A stretch of 64,000 nucleotides of DNA. Origin: Cercis canadensis. Lineage: Eukaryota; Streptophyta; Magnoliopsida; Fabales; Fabaceae. The notes beneath the pieces are model-generated. The model saw only the letters and a list, made by a program, of their open reading frames with translations, was not told where the DNA came from and did no database searches. Made by a program: the position numbers and the translations under genes. Positions 12,522 through 24,611 of the stretch are shown in pieces. The stretch's first letter is position 1. Every line of letters starts with the position of its first letter. The DNA lies in NCBI GenBank assembly GCA_003255065.1, contig QAOA01006130.1:1029687-1093686 (forward strand). Direction: 5' to 3'.

Positions 12522-13310
12522 GTTGTAACACATGTTTTCTCACATCAACAAGGGAGATGTAGACAGCTAGAAAGGTTGAGTTATAGATTAAGAAACTATT
12601 CTGTTTGAAGTCTGAATGGTATTCTGGGCAGAAAAATGAGATTGAAGGAAATATTTTAGCTGCTGAAGTAGGTTCAAGGATGTAGAATTGCCTTTTATTC
12701 TTGTGCTGCAACGCTGCTATTTTTACTGGGATTTCTATTTTTTTTTGTTGTTGGCATTTTTATAATCATTCACCCTTCCTCTTTCACTATACTCCGTAAT
12801 TTACCAAATTAAATATCAATCACCATCAACGAATTCCATAACAATAGCTGCCCATAGAAGATGAGCCAAGAGGGGGAGGAGTGATTGAAAAAATTAAGGT
12901 TTATTCGTGCATAGACGATATCAAAGCAATAATTCTCAGAATGGTCCCTGATAAACAAACCTTTCTGTTCTTGTCTTTGATTAAAATTATATACCATACA
13001 TGCTAGCTTAGAAGAATCCAAACATAAATTGCGACTTGAAATGATTATCCTTTGTATTCAACCCAACTTTTCCACTCTAACCAGACATGTTTTTGAGCAA
13101 CAAAAACAAAAACGATAAAGAAAAGTACAAGTAGACAGGATATACTAGCTCAACAAGAGCATCCATTTAGCAATATCATCAATTATTTGATATTACCAAT
13201 TATTAATCCTGTACTATTTAAACTTAATAAATATGTTGTTTCAGACAAAACCTGAAAGCATACAGAGGACTTCATAAAACCCTAGCACAAAAGCATCCAT
13301 GCCATCCAAT

Positions 13311-16184
13311 TCACCAACCACATTTGTTCAGAAAGTCTTTTGTTCTCTTCCTCATGCGGGTGAAAACAATAACTGCACAAGCCAAGATCCATGGGGGGAT
13401 ACTCCCACCAGAAAAGTTTAATTTCTTCATCCATTCTGGGGTATCCCTTGAAACCAATGCTATCATAATGGTTATAACTGCCACCCCAAGCATGATCCTG
13501 GTCACTGGTTTAACTAAGGAGTCCTGCAAAAGAAAATTTTCAGCAAATAAAATATTACTTCAACTATATCTTTTCAGCGGTGTGCATTTTGTTATTGAGA
13601 CACAAGTCTTGATGTTTGTACATGTTTATCAACCAAGATGGCTTTTTGAGTCCTAAGGAATCTAGTTATCTTATTCCAAATAAGGGCAGAGGGTTGTTCT
13701 TGGTCACATCTGAAAGTAGTTGCTTTAGAATTGTTCAACAAAAATGTTTACATGCAAACCCCCAGATAGCACATTTCAAAAATGAGAAACATTAATGTCA
13801 GCACACATGATTGTTCATGAACCAAAGAGATAATTTTGTAAAGTTCCTGAGGTATAGGATTCGTTAGGGAAATTATTATCAGCAGATGCAGAACTTGATG
13901 ATTACTAAGGCTTATATAATTTAATATCATATATATCACTCTTGGCACTTCTTTCCCATAAGAAGTTAATAACAATAAGCTGAATTATACAACATGTGCA
14001 ATGTGTTCAGTGTTCCCAAACAATAAAGAAAAGTATAATAGCATAATCAACAACAGTATTAACATCGACCATTCTGATCAAGGTCCCATGTCAGTATTCC
14101 TTTCAGCTTTAGAAGAACCCACTTTTAATACCTATTTTTTTCAGAACAGTTTTTTTTTCCCAAAAAAGAAAATAAAGCCTAATTCCAATGTTACAAAACG
14201 AATTTAAAAAAAAAAAACTGTGGTTCCATCAATTTAAGAACATATTACTCATAAACCCATCCACAAGCAAATTCATGTCAGAAGGCATCTAGCAATATAG
14301 ATAACTTTAATCATAAGCAAAAAAGAAAATAAGAAAATAGGCCTCACATACATTGAAAAGAGTACAATGAAATGTTTGTCAAAAGTGAAACCTACTCTCT
14401 CGAGTATGGGCTATAATGAACCTGGATTGTACCAATGTTTGTTGAGAACTATCATGTGAATGATGAAATATCTAAATGGATATCTAGAATCTTTTCTATG
14501 GAAAATGCAGCCAGTCTCTTTTCTAAAAGTTCCTCCCAAAATTCACTTCAGTGATTTATACTAGAATAGCAGTTCCCACTTCACTGGTATCTTAAGTTAT
14601 CCTTGTTTTCCAAACTGATTGAGACAATTGGACAAAATTATTTTCAATCACCATTTTCATAAGACTTCTCACTAAGAATCTTCCTTCGACTGTAAAACTC
14701 CCTCAACAAAACTATGCTAATAATTCTTTTATTTTTCCTTTCCATATAATAAAAACTTTATTAATAGAAGAGAAACGTACAGAAAAGGAGGATGAGAATC
14801 TTCCACAAAGCAAGAAGACACAACGGGATATAAAGCATTAGCTCAAAAGAGGTTGAGCTCTCCAATCCCTCTACATATCCAACTAAGGGACCATTGGTTG
14901 AAACACCCAAAGAAGGCACGAAGCTCACTTACCCCAAACAGATGTAAGGTCAAGAAATGCTTATTAAAAACTCAAGCATTGCATTCAAGCCAAATACACA
15001 CCACAACCCAACATACAAAGCACGATTCCATAAAACCTCATGTTTCTTATTCCTCTCAAAATCTCAAAAACCAATACAAATGACGTGCTCCAAGGTATTT
15101 GGGTAAAGGTAATAATTCTTCCTTTTCACTCTAAAGAAATTTCCAAAAACTGCCCCTTCCTCTAATTCCATTAAGAATGGTACTTCTTCTTCTTCTTCTT
15201 CTTTTTCTTTTTCTTTTTCTTTTTGACGGTTGACCATTAAATATGGTACTTTTGAGACAGACAATTTGTTCAATTGTTTCCACTGATCTATGATGATGCA
15301 TCTCAAATATTCCAAGGGACTCAAGAAATACTATAAAAACACAAGAAACCTAGATGAAAAATAATGACAGTTTTTAGACCTCACACAAGAACAGGCATAC
15401 CCCTGCTAGCTATAGGCATAGTCGTTGAACGATGTGACTAATAAATGGTCTGAGCCATACATCAAAACTTAACTATGATGATCCTCCATGCTTCTTTAAC
15501 CTCGACTACATAATATTGAGCTGTATAGTTCTGAAGAGCCAAACTAGTAGAACTTTATTATCCATAACAAGAGAAACATGTGCCTAGATAATATTACCCT
15601 CCCCAACACATAGAGTAAAATCTCTTAAGAGTTTCACAAGAGCACTAAGTTTTTGTTTTCTTCTTATTAACTCAAGCAATTTAATTCAACCTATTGAACT
15701 TCTTTCTTCCCCTCCATTTCCTTTGATCCAAACAGAATAAGAGGTTTTCTTTTCACAACCCTTTTCCTTTTTCTCAGTGCACAAACAGATAAACAAACAC
15801 AATTACATAACCAAATACAAAAAAATACACCTTGGGTTCTCCATCAATGTATACAACCGCTCCATCCTTATAACTCAACATAGACCTTCCGTTTCTGGGG
15901 TTGAATCGGATAGGAACACTGCGCTCAGATTGAAGGTTGAATGCATAAATGGATTTGAACCCATATTTGTCGAGAATGTCTCGGACATCCAACTGGTCCC
16001 GATCCCAACCTCCCAAATTCGATTTGAACACGTCGATTGGTCCTCTTCCCTGACGATAAAGGTGGATCTCCACCTCAGGGACCTTGGTTCTTACATGTCT
16101 CTCGCTTAGAGGTGTTTCAGAGGCATTAGGGCTCGAATCGATTTCCTCAATTTCTCCGATTAGGGGTGCTTTCTCCTCTTCCAT
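13311..16184 (-). CDS. Conserved plant protein with two C-terminal membrane helices, unknown function
   Basis: Two exons on the minus strand, 16184-15831 and 13523-13311, are joined in phase 0 and give 188 residues. The intron is 2.3 kb. The soluble N-terminal part (118 residues) begins MEEEKAPLIGEIEEID. It contains HLYRQGRGPIDVFKSNLGGW, then a DILDKYGFKSIYAF segment and RFNPRNGRSMLSYKDGAVVY. The second exon encodes two hydrophobic stretches (about residues 125-143 and 159-174) and a basic tail RMRKRTKDFLNKCGW. I recognise this as a widely conserved type of plant protein but cannot assign a function. The layout suggests a tail-anchored or hairpin membrane protein with a large cytosolic head. 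The start is the first ATG, about 70 bp downstream of a TATA box. Confidence 0.85.
14750..15010 (-). mobile_element. LINE 3'-end relic in the intron of the membrane-protein gene
   Basis: The stretch with agctcaaaagaggttgagc and ctccaatccctct closely resembles the end of the LINE copy near 26640-26675. It lies in the same orientation (LINE sense on the minus strand). Only the 3' terminal part is recognisable, and no reverse-transcriptase frame survives. It is dead insertion debris within the 2.3 kb intron. Confidence 0.5.
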
Positions 16185-16250
16185 TTCCCCTCTCCGCAGG
16201 GCGGCGCCGGCGGGTACTACGGAAGTAACTGCTTCGTTCGTTTCGCGGAA

Positions 16251-16258
16251 TTTATATA
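16251..16258 (-). promoter_or_regulatory. TATA box of the membrane-protein gene
   Basis: On the minus strand tatataaa lies 67 bp upstream of the ATG at 16184, inside a GC-richer island. A transcription start about 30 bp downstream would leave a leader of roughly 40 nt. Confidence 0.55.
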
Positions 16259-16374
16259 GCTTTCGATGCTGTGTTGTGTGGCGGTTTCTGCATCTGTTCT
16301 ATTAACGGCGAATGTGTGCGGTAAAATCAGAGACAATTTCACAAATTGTTATTTTAGCTTTTTTTTTCGTTTAA

Positions 16375-16800
16375 ATATATTGGAGGTCTTATAATTTGGA
16401 AATCATTTTTTATAATTTTTTTTTTGTCTTTTTCGTTTGAATTATTTTTAATTGACTCCCTGCTATTATCTCGAGTTATAACTCCGTTAGGTTAGTATTA
16501 ATATGCAAATTACCACACATTAAACGCACATGTAAGACATGTTGTTCAATTTTCTCCAAATTGATAAAAATTAAGGTGAAGAGTGATAGATATAACCCAA
16601 TTTTTGTGTCATTTTAGCGCTATGTTAATTTTTTTATTTATTATATAGACAAGTTATTTGTCATGTTAGCACTAAATTGACGGAGTTATAATTGGAGTCA
16701 TCGGCAGAAACCCAATTAAAAAAATTTCAAACTATAAAAACTCTAAAAGAGAAAACAAAATTTATAAGAACTTAATTTAAAATTCATCCAAACTATTTGA
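16375..16800. mobile_element. Probable MITE with decayed inverted ends
   Basis: Inner arms match in inverse orientation: gactccctgctattatctcg...tataactccgt on the left against the complement of acggagttataattggagtc on the right. Farther out, T-rich and A-rich flanks also mirror each other loosely. A non-autonomous DNA transposon is the simplest reading. No target duplication was fixed. Confidence 0.4.
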
Positions 16801-17336
16801 ACTGTATATTTAAACCAATTTTTTTGTCCTTTGTCATTGATAACGTGCAGAGCATGCTTTCTTGAGATTTGTCAGGAGAGACGCTATTATTGAAATAGAA
16901 AAAAAAAAAAAAAATTATGATCACAAAAACTTTACTAGTATATGCATTAAATACAATATCATTATCATAAAAATAAAACTTAAATAAAATTCTATAGATA
17001 CTAATAATACTGTTATTTTATTAAAACATTAAATGTGTATTTTCTTTTACATATTAACAATCACATCATCTCTTCATTATTCTTTAAAATTTTATCTTCA
17101 TCCAAGTCCAATTTTTCTCTCTTGAACAACCTCTAATGGTGTCCTTATCTCCCTCTGTAACGCTGATCAACGATGCAATGAACTCCTTGACTTTTGCAAT
17201 TTTTGACTACTGCTTCAAACTGTTAGGAATTTGATAGGAATCATAAGTTAGAAATTCCTTTATATCCTTGGAGACTATAGATATGGTGTTCGCAAAATCG
17301 GAAAGCACTTCAGCCAGAGAAATTAATGCTCCCAAG

Positions 17337-19556
17337 TAGGGGTGTAAGCAAAATCGAAAAACTAATTAAACTGATCGAATCGAACCAGACCGGAGACAAA
17401 CCGAACCAAACTGAGGGGATCGGTCTAATTTTCGGTTTTTATATATGAAAAAGCGAACTGGTCAATTCGGTTTTCGGTTTGAATGAGAAAAAACCGATGC
17501 AAAACCGAACCGAATTGGACATGTTAAAACTACGTCGTTTTACTAGTTTTTTGAACTTCAGAAATTCCCAATTCCTCTTCTCTTCTCTCGGTCTTTGCCA
17601 TTCTCCCTCTTTGAAATCCCTAGAAATCCCTAAGCCTCTCACTTCAATCTATCTTGGTCTCGTGCTCTACTATCTTGCAGTCGCCGGTCGCTGTTGTCTC
17701 TTAGTTCTCTGTCGATGCCTTGGGCTCTGTTGGGTTACAGCTATTGATGGCACTCAAGAGTGTAGGAGTTGAAGGAGTAATGGTAGATGCGTGTTGGTCT
17801 GTTCTATTAATATCTGTTGTTATTGTAGCTGCTCTCCCAATCTTGTGAGTCACCCAAGTTCTTGTAGAAAGCATGGATTTTCTTCTAGCGAAATGAAAGA
17901 TGAAGTTAGGGCTATAAATGAATAAACATAATCCTCTTTTATCTTGCTAATATTCCAGACTTATCCTAATGTCATAACCAAGGGAAGGGGGAGGGGGATT
18001 ATGTGCTCTGTGTATTCAACAGTTATCAGTATTTATGTGATGGGGCAATAACATTAGATGCACTCAACATCCTTGTAAATTAGGAACAAATATAAATGAG
18101 GAAGCTACTATTCAAAGTCCTCATTTGTTTTCCATTTTAATTTTTCTTTCATTGGTTTCTACTTATTAACTTACTTTGGATCCATGCAAGCTTATAATTT
18201 CTAAATTATCAGCTTTTTTATGAGTCTGTATTATGTTTCGTTGTTATATTAGTAGTTCTCAACCGGTTTACCAGAGAGCCTGTAGTTACCTTTGTTGAGA
18301 ACTTTGCCTGGACTTGAGAACTGTTCTTATAGATTGCATCATTAAAATCTTGAATTGTTCCTTACCTTCGCTCTATTTGTGTGTGTGAGAAAGATAGAGC
18401 ATTTGAATTTTGCAAGACAGAATGTTGTGAATTAAGAATGGAGTGACAAAGGAAGTAAGGGTGTTGGTGATACTTAAATGCTTCCTTCATAGTGTCAGTT
18501 TCTTGCTGTATTCTTGTTGTTTTAAATGATCATCATCACAATCAATATTTCTGTAACCTTCTCCTTACTTTTGTAATCTAGTAGTATATATATCCACTAG
18601 ATAGAGAGACTTATCATTTTGTCTTTAATGACATGGATTCTCTGTATAAAGATGCTTAATTTTAAAGGTTGGTTTGTAACTGTGAGTTTAGATTCAAAAG
18701 CGACTATAGTAGTTATATTTGAAAGCCAGGTAGAGGATTAGGGGATAGGTTGATTAATTTCACAACTGCAGTGATGATAGAGGAGATGCTACATCTTCTA
18801 TTTGGTCATATTCCTTGCTCTAGCCTGCATCTAGTTGTAAGTTTATTTTACTGATTGGGTATATGCATGATTTGCCTTATTTCCTTATTACCTTAAGCAT
18901 GGCTGAAAAGAAGCTAACTGGTTTAGGTATCTGTATTCTGTATTAAAGATTTCATTAGGATTTTCTTCTAGTAGTTTTGTATTTTCAAGGACCAGAATGT
19001 TAGTTTAAACTTGATTTATGTTGTTGGGCCAGTTTGTAATTGAATTTAAGTTCTTGGATGATTTGTACTATGACAATCATAACAGAAAAGGTGGATTTTT
19101 TTTTTATAAAGAACATATATGATGGTTTTGTAAAGTTAGATAGAGGATATCTTTTACATGATGAAAGTTCTTTGTCAAATCAAGAGCGCATTTGGGTGGT
19201 CAGCATAAGTTCAGAAATGAGTTTTGTCTTATAATTCCTAAACTACAAAGTTTATGTTTTCTTCTCGAATGATTTCTGAGATGATATTGTGATTACCTCT
19301 ATTTGTCTATGTATGTGTGGGTTTTGGTGTATTTATGTCACAAATTCTAAATAAGTTGGACCATGGTAATTTGGATAAGTTGAAATTGGAAAGATATTAA
19401 TGCTGGTATATGACCTATGCAGCTTTTCTAGCAAAACGGACCAAACCATACCAAATTGGTTCGGTTCAGTTTTACTCTCAATTTTTTGAAAAACCAAATC
19501 AAGGTAGTTTGGCCGGTTCGGTGTCGGTTTGGGGTGTAAACCGAACCAATTACACC
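17337..19556. mobile_element. Putative hAT-like insertion with ggtgtaa ends
   Basis: The left end reads aggggtgtaagcaaaatcga and the right end caattacacc, giving a 7-bp inverted terminus (ggtgtaa). Both ends are followed inward by cgaacc/ggttcg-rich DNA (17370-17510 and 19450-19550). acgtcgttttacta near 17531 is similar to subterminal DNA of plant non-autonomous elements. No convincing target duplication and no coding region were found. The interior has no gene I can support. Confidence 0.4.
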
Positions 19557-19633
19557 ATGCGCTTCTTCTTCCTAATAAAATAAGCCAAATCTTATTTCTC
19601 TAAGAAATCCAAATCCCTCCTGATCAGTGGAAG

Positions 19634-20656
19634 GGGCAAAAATTACCAAAATAATATCATTTAATAAAGTATTTACAAATTTAGGTTAATTTTAAAACTA
19701 TTTAGTAAAATTGGTTACTTTTTTCACCTAATACATGTTAAAGTATTTTTATCAAAAAATGTTAAAATATTATAGCGTTTTAAATAATAAACGGCAAAAT
19801 ATAAAACGCATTTTCTGTAAATAAAAAAAAAATGAATTTTTTTTTGTAAAAAAGCCAAAACATTAAGGCTGACAATATTTTTCTTGAAAAGGCAATAAAA
19901 CGCAAATTCAAAGGATTATCCTTCCCCTTCCCTCGTTCTTGATGAAACCCACTCTTCTCTCCAACAATGTTTTCAGGTGTAAGAAGCGTGCCATTTTACT
20001 AAACGTAGAAGGAAGTAGAGGATCAAAACCACCTACATTCACCTACTACACTTGCAGGCCCCACCTCTGTTGTTTGTATCCTCTTTCTTCCAATTTCCAA
20101 ATCATTTTGGTTTGGCACTTCACAATTGTATTATATATATATCCACTGAAACCCAAGGATTAGTATTTGTGAATTTTTGAAGTAATAATAGTATATTTTT
20201 ATTTTTATACTTGGCCAACCCAACTCAACAAAGAGAGAGACAAGTGCGTTTTGTGGGCATAAGAATCGACGGTGTAGGAATTAAATGGAGAGAAAGAAAA
20301 GATTGATGGAGAGAAGAGTGAGTTTCATCAAGAACGAGGGAAAGGGAAGAATAATCCTTTGAATCTGCGTGTTATTGTCTTTTCAAGAAAAATATTGTGT
20401 GAAGCCTTAATGTTTTGGCATTTTTTTATAAAAAAAAAAATTGGCTTTTATTTATTATTTTATTTTATTTTTACAAAAAACACGTTTTACTTTTTGATCT
20501 TTATTGTTTTAAATGTTGTAATGTTTTAACATTTTTTGATACAAATGTTTTAATGTGTATTAGGCAAAAAAAGTGACCCATTTTGGTAAATAGTTTTAAA
20601 ACTAACCTAAATTCGTAAATATTTTATTAAATGATATTATTTTAGTAAATTTGCCC
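19634..20656. mobile_element. Mutator-like non-autonomous element with arms of about 340 bp
   Basis: The left arm (19634 to about 19975) begins gggcaaaaattaccaaaata. The right arm (about 20300-20656) is its inverted copy, ending ttttagtaaatttgccc. The arms stay alignable through ttcaaaggattatccttccc and its complement. Such long terminal arms are typical of Mutator-like elements. Flanking 9-mers (cagtggaag, atagaaagc) match only poorly. The single-copy core, about 19980-20300, carries no confident gene, although a captured host fragment is possible. Confidence 0.65.
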
Positions 20657-20956
20657 ATAGAAAGCAGAAGAGCGAAATTGAACCCTAGAGTTTACAAATT
20701 ATAAATCCTAGGCGCAAAAAAGGGAATACTTCCGTGGAGATTTAAAAAAAGACAGGATTAAGGATCACCATTGAAAGTTGTTAGGAGAAAGATAAATTAG
20801 GCTTAATGAAGATGAAATTTTGAGAAATAATAAAGAGATGATATGATTATTGATATATAAAAAATAAAATATATATAATATTTTAATAAAAATAATAATA
20901 TTACAAACATTTATGAAATTTTACTTAAATTTTGTCTTATTAAAATCCAATAATTC

Positions 20957-21959
20957 TCACTCATCATACTAATCATCAAAATCATTATCATTTCATGGTC
21001 ACTAAATCTTCCATTAATTCCATTAATACTGTTATCATTATTATATGAATTATTTATCTAACTTTTAGAACAAATAATGCAAGTAAGGCATCCTAGTTAG
21101 ATTAGAACATGCTTATGTCCTTTCTTTCTTTTTTATTTGAGAACCAGAACATGTTTATTTTAAAACATTACCATGGTTGTGTATTCATTAAATAATAAAT
21201 CTAAGTTATCTAATGTATTTAAAATAATATTATCATTAATTTTTTGGTATATGGCAGCACATAAGGTAAAACTTTAGANTCTCATATAACTATTCAAGCA
21301 TTTCACTTTTAGATATTTAAATTACTTTTATTGTTATTGTTAACAGTTTTTTTAAGTAAAGTAAAGCTAATGGAAAATGATGTGGGGATAATTTTTTTAA
21401 ATTCTTGTTTTTTTCATGTGGGGGCAATTCTAATCTATATAGGAGTGCATTCAGTTATGATGGGGGCCAAGGTTTTGTCAACTTTATAACAACACGACAA
21501 TTATAAAAGGACAAGTACATGCATTTAAGAATGAGAGTTTAAAAGAGCTATAGATTTCCTTTCTTTCTTAATTAATATGTCCCATTTTCCATAGTGGGTG
21601 GGTCCATATTTTGTCCAAAACATAACAAGACCCCCTTGTGAAATACATTGCTTGATCCAACGTTGCATATTATAATCGGATCGATAAAATATTAAATATA
21701 AATCTACAAATAATTGTACATAATCATGCTTTCTTAGGATAAATTATGGATTTAACTTAGGATTTTTACTCAACTCCTTATCCTAACTAGCTACTAAAGT
21801 TCAAGAACACTTTAAAACCTTTTTTGGTTTTTTTGGCTACAACTTTGAGTTCGAGCATAGAACTTACAAATATTAAAAATAATCTTAATATCATTTAACC
21901 ACAGACTGTATGATAGCACTACAAATTTTTTTTTATTAATCATATATACTACTGAAAAC
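20957..21959. other. Gene-free AT-rich spacer containing n21279
   Basis: I see no coding region, RNA gene or clear repeat here. The n at 21279 has no duplicated flank, so it may mark one unresolved base or a small gap. Confidence 0.4.
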
Positions 21960-23240
21960 AAATCATTGATACTTATGCATTTATTTTAAAGTATATGAGT
22001 GTTAAGCAAAAATTACATGCAAGTGTACATATTGGAAATAAGTAATATAATAATGAATAAAGTATCGTCCCATAAGAATTATAGCTACTAAGTACCAAAA
22101 TTAAGTCTATCTCAATTTTATCTAAACAATGTAAATTATATATCATGTAATACTTGAAAGACAAAAATACTTAAACATATAAAGATTTAGATGAGAAAGA
22201 TCTAGGATTTTCGATTTCACCATAATTAATCTAGGTTTTCTTTCTTAAATTTTTAATACATAATTATTTTTCTAGTTGCTAGCCAAGATTCTATAATTTA
22301 TTCATTAGCCTCTCCCAATGTCTAATGAAAATATTTATAAGTTATGAATTCACTATATTATTATGTGAATTATGAATAACTAGAAAATTCAAAAAAAATT
22401 ATTAATATCTTTAATTGACTACACATGTCATAAATGTATATTCATATCCTACAAGCAACTTATGATATCTATTCCAATAAACTAAACACACAAATCTTCT
22501 TCTAGTCTCATTATGATTAACCTAACAACTAATTAATGACCAGTTAATTAGATGCATGAAGATTAGATATAAATACTCAAGTAAAAAAAATAAATCATAG
22601 ATTAATTCATTAACAAATCACAATCATTCATAGTTAGACTACATCGTAGTTTTAGAATGATAATTAGTTCATAATGAAAGATAAAAACATGTTAGCACAA
22701 ATTCTAAACATGATTCAATAAGTAAAAGGGAATAAGAACTGGTGGTGATAAAGAATCGTCGTCGAATCTCCAACTCCAAGCCTTCAATCTTTTATCCTTG
22801 TTCTCTCAATGTTTTGAATGTGTGGGAATCCTAAACTAGTCCTAAAATCATCTATTTATAGGTCCTAGAAAGTTAAATTACAATAGAAAACAAAATAAGT
22901 TCAAAGTCCTACTAAAACTGGGAAAACCATGCAAAAAACCAGTCGTGAGGCAGCAACACAATGCCTAGGCACTGACTTTCTATCCAAAAAGGCTGAAATC
23001 ATATTGCTACAGCACCTAGGCATTGGTCTGGGGCGCCTAGGCGCTGGTTCTCTAGCCGGCACACTGAATTTCGCCTATTTACGCGCTAGAATGCTACCAT
23101 TTCGTCCCATAAGCCTCTTATTAGTATTCTTTTACAAAATAAACACAAAGACATGAGAATAAAATTGATAATTACCTAAAAAATAAACTAAAAATTAAGC
23201 ATATATCATCTAAGTAGTGGATATAAAATCCACTTATCAA
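21960..23240. mobile_element. Probable dispersed repeat of uncertain class
   Basis: The left part (tgcaagtgtacatattgg, then aaagtatcgtcccataag) and the right part (gtggatataaaatccac, then ttatcaa) resemble ends common in plant LTR or non-autonomous repeats. The right end contains a perfect 6-bp hairpin at 23217-23233. Between 22950 and 23060 a ctaggc-based motif recurs four times (gcctaggcactg, cacctaggcattgg, cgcctaggcgctgg). Element limits and class are guesses. Confidence 0.35.
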
Positions 23241-24372
23241 TAAGAATGGTTGTCCCTTGAAAAAATAAGTATAAGGATGGTTGCATATGTCAATTAATTG
23301 AAAAACGCTTCATGAAAATTATGCATACATATTAAGGAAAGACAAGTCACTATTAGATTTAAAATTTAAACTATATGGAGGTGGGAAAAATATTATATAT
23401 AAGATTTTTTTTGTCCATTAAAGGCTACACAATATGGAGTAACCTATCCCTTCATAAGATTTCATCCTACATGTTCCCTAATATATGCATAATAGATTAT
23501 AAGTACTTAACTACTTAAATGTCCCATAAAAACTATAATCTACAAGGTTTATATTCATGTAATTTGGTTGTTTTAATCTAAAATCAATCTATAATCAAAG
23601 GAACAAAAATAGTTATTTTATGTGTGCATTATTTTATTTTACGTTGTTAAACATTGCACGCTTCATATGTTAAATTTCTTTATCAAAATAAAACATTTGG
23701 TAGTGTTTGTATTGAGTATTTCTAAAATTCACAAGAATTTAAACTATTGGTCGATGGTGATGGTGATGGTGGTGGTGCTGGTGGGTGGCGATGTTGGTGA
23801 ATAAGAGAGAGATGAGAGGTATGGAGGGCTCACGGGAGAAAGAAAGTGAATTTGAAATACATTATATCGAGATTTTAAAAGTTATTAAAAAATACATTGA
23901 AAATTTTAAAATATCTTAAAAAATTACACAAATAAAGTAATTTAAAATTTATATTTTAAATACACTCAAAAAATATATTATAATTATAAATATCTCATCT
24001 AAACACACTCTAAATTTAATAACGAGTATTGAATGTAATATATACATAATTAATTTTAAATGAGAGTAGTACTACCAAAATAATCTCCTCACTATAAACT
24101 TGATTTAATAACTTAACTTAAATAGTGCGAAGCCACATGTACTTAGTTATTCTTGGACAAAAATATTTATTGCAATTTAGGTTTGGTTTAAATTTTACAT
24201 AGAAAATCATAAAAGAGAATTTTGAAAATTTTTAATTATTTTTTAGATTTGGGAACTTTTAGATGAAAGTAAAAAGAATAAATAAAGTTTGCGTCAAAGT
24301 ATCATTGAGATCATCCCAAAAATTATTTTGCTTTAGCTGGAAAGCGTTGGCTCTTTCTTTTTGATTTTATAT

Positions 24373-24376
<4 letters not shown>
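23241..24376. other. Gene-free AT-rich DNA upstream of RABG3
   Basis: Nothing is recognised apart from an imperfect ggtgat/ggtggt run at 23755-23800. The part nearest 24376 is likely RABG3 promoter, ending in the dinucleotide repeat. Confidence 0.4.

Positions 24377-24409
<33 letters not shown>
24377..24409. repeat. (TC)n microsatellite in the RABG3 promoter or leader
   Basis: A pure TC run of about 33 bases lies roughly 200 bp upstream of the RABG3 start codon. CT/GA tracts are frequent in plant core promoters and leaders and can bind GAGA-type factors. Length variation between individuals is likely. Confidence 0.8.
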
Positions 24410-24413
<4 letters not shown>

Positions 24414-24611
24414 GCTGATTTAATTGTTTTCAGAAATAACAGAATAGAATAGTGCAGAAAACGATCGAAATTGGCGCCCCTTTTTCGTTTTCATCTCAAA
24501 CTGGTTGACAAGCACACAAAGCTCACACCACCAATCACCGAATAAAGAAAGAAGAAAGGAAGAGCTACAACAGAAAAATTTCTCCATTATATTCCATCCC
24601 CCACCATAGCC

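Larger units (their letters stand above)
16960..20955. mobile_element. Outer inverted repeats bracketing a nested transposon cluster (about 4 kb)
   Basis: About 190 bases at 16965-17155 recur inverted at about 20755-20950. For example, aatcacatcatctcttcatt at 17060 matches the complement of the segment near 20830. Another match is caacctctaatggtg at 17127 against the complement near 20775. The arms enclose two further elements, at 17337-19556 and 19634-20656. The structure suggests an older element with long inverted ends that received later insertions. No transposase frame is visible. Confidence 0.5.

Noticed and set aside
15777..16305. Open frames on the plus strand over the membrane-protein exon
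   Set aside because: They are shadows of the conserved minus-strand exon 16184-15831, which has a TATA box and splice donor.
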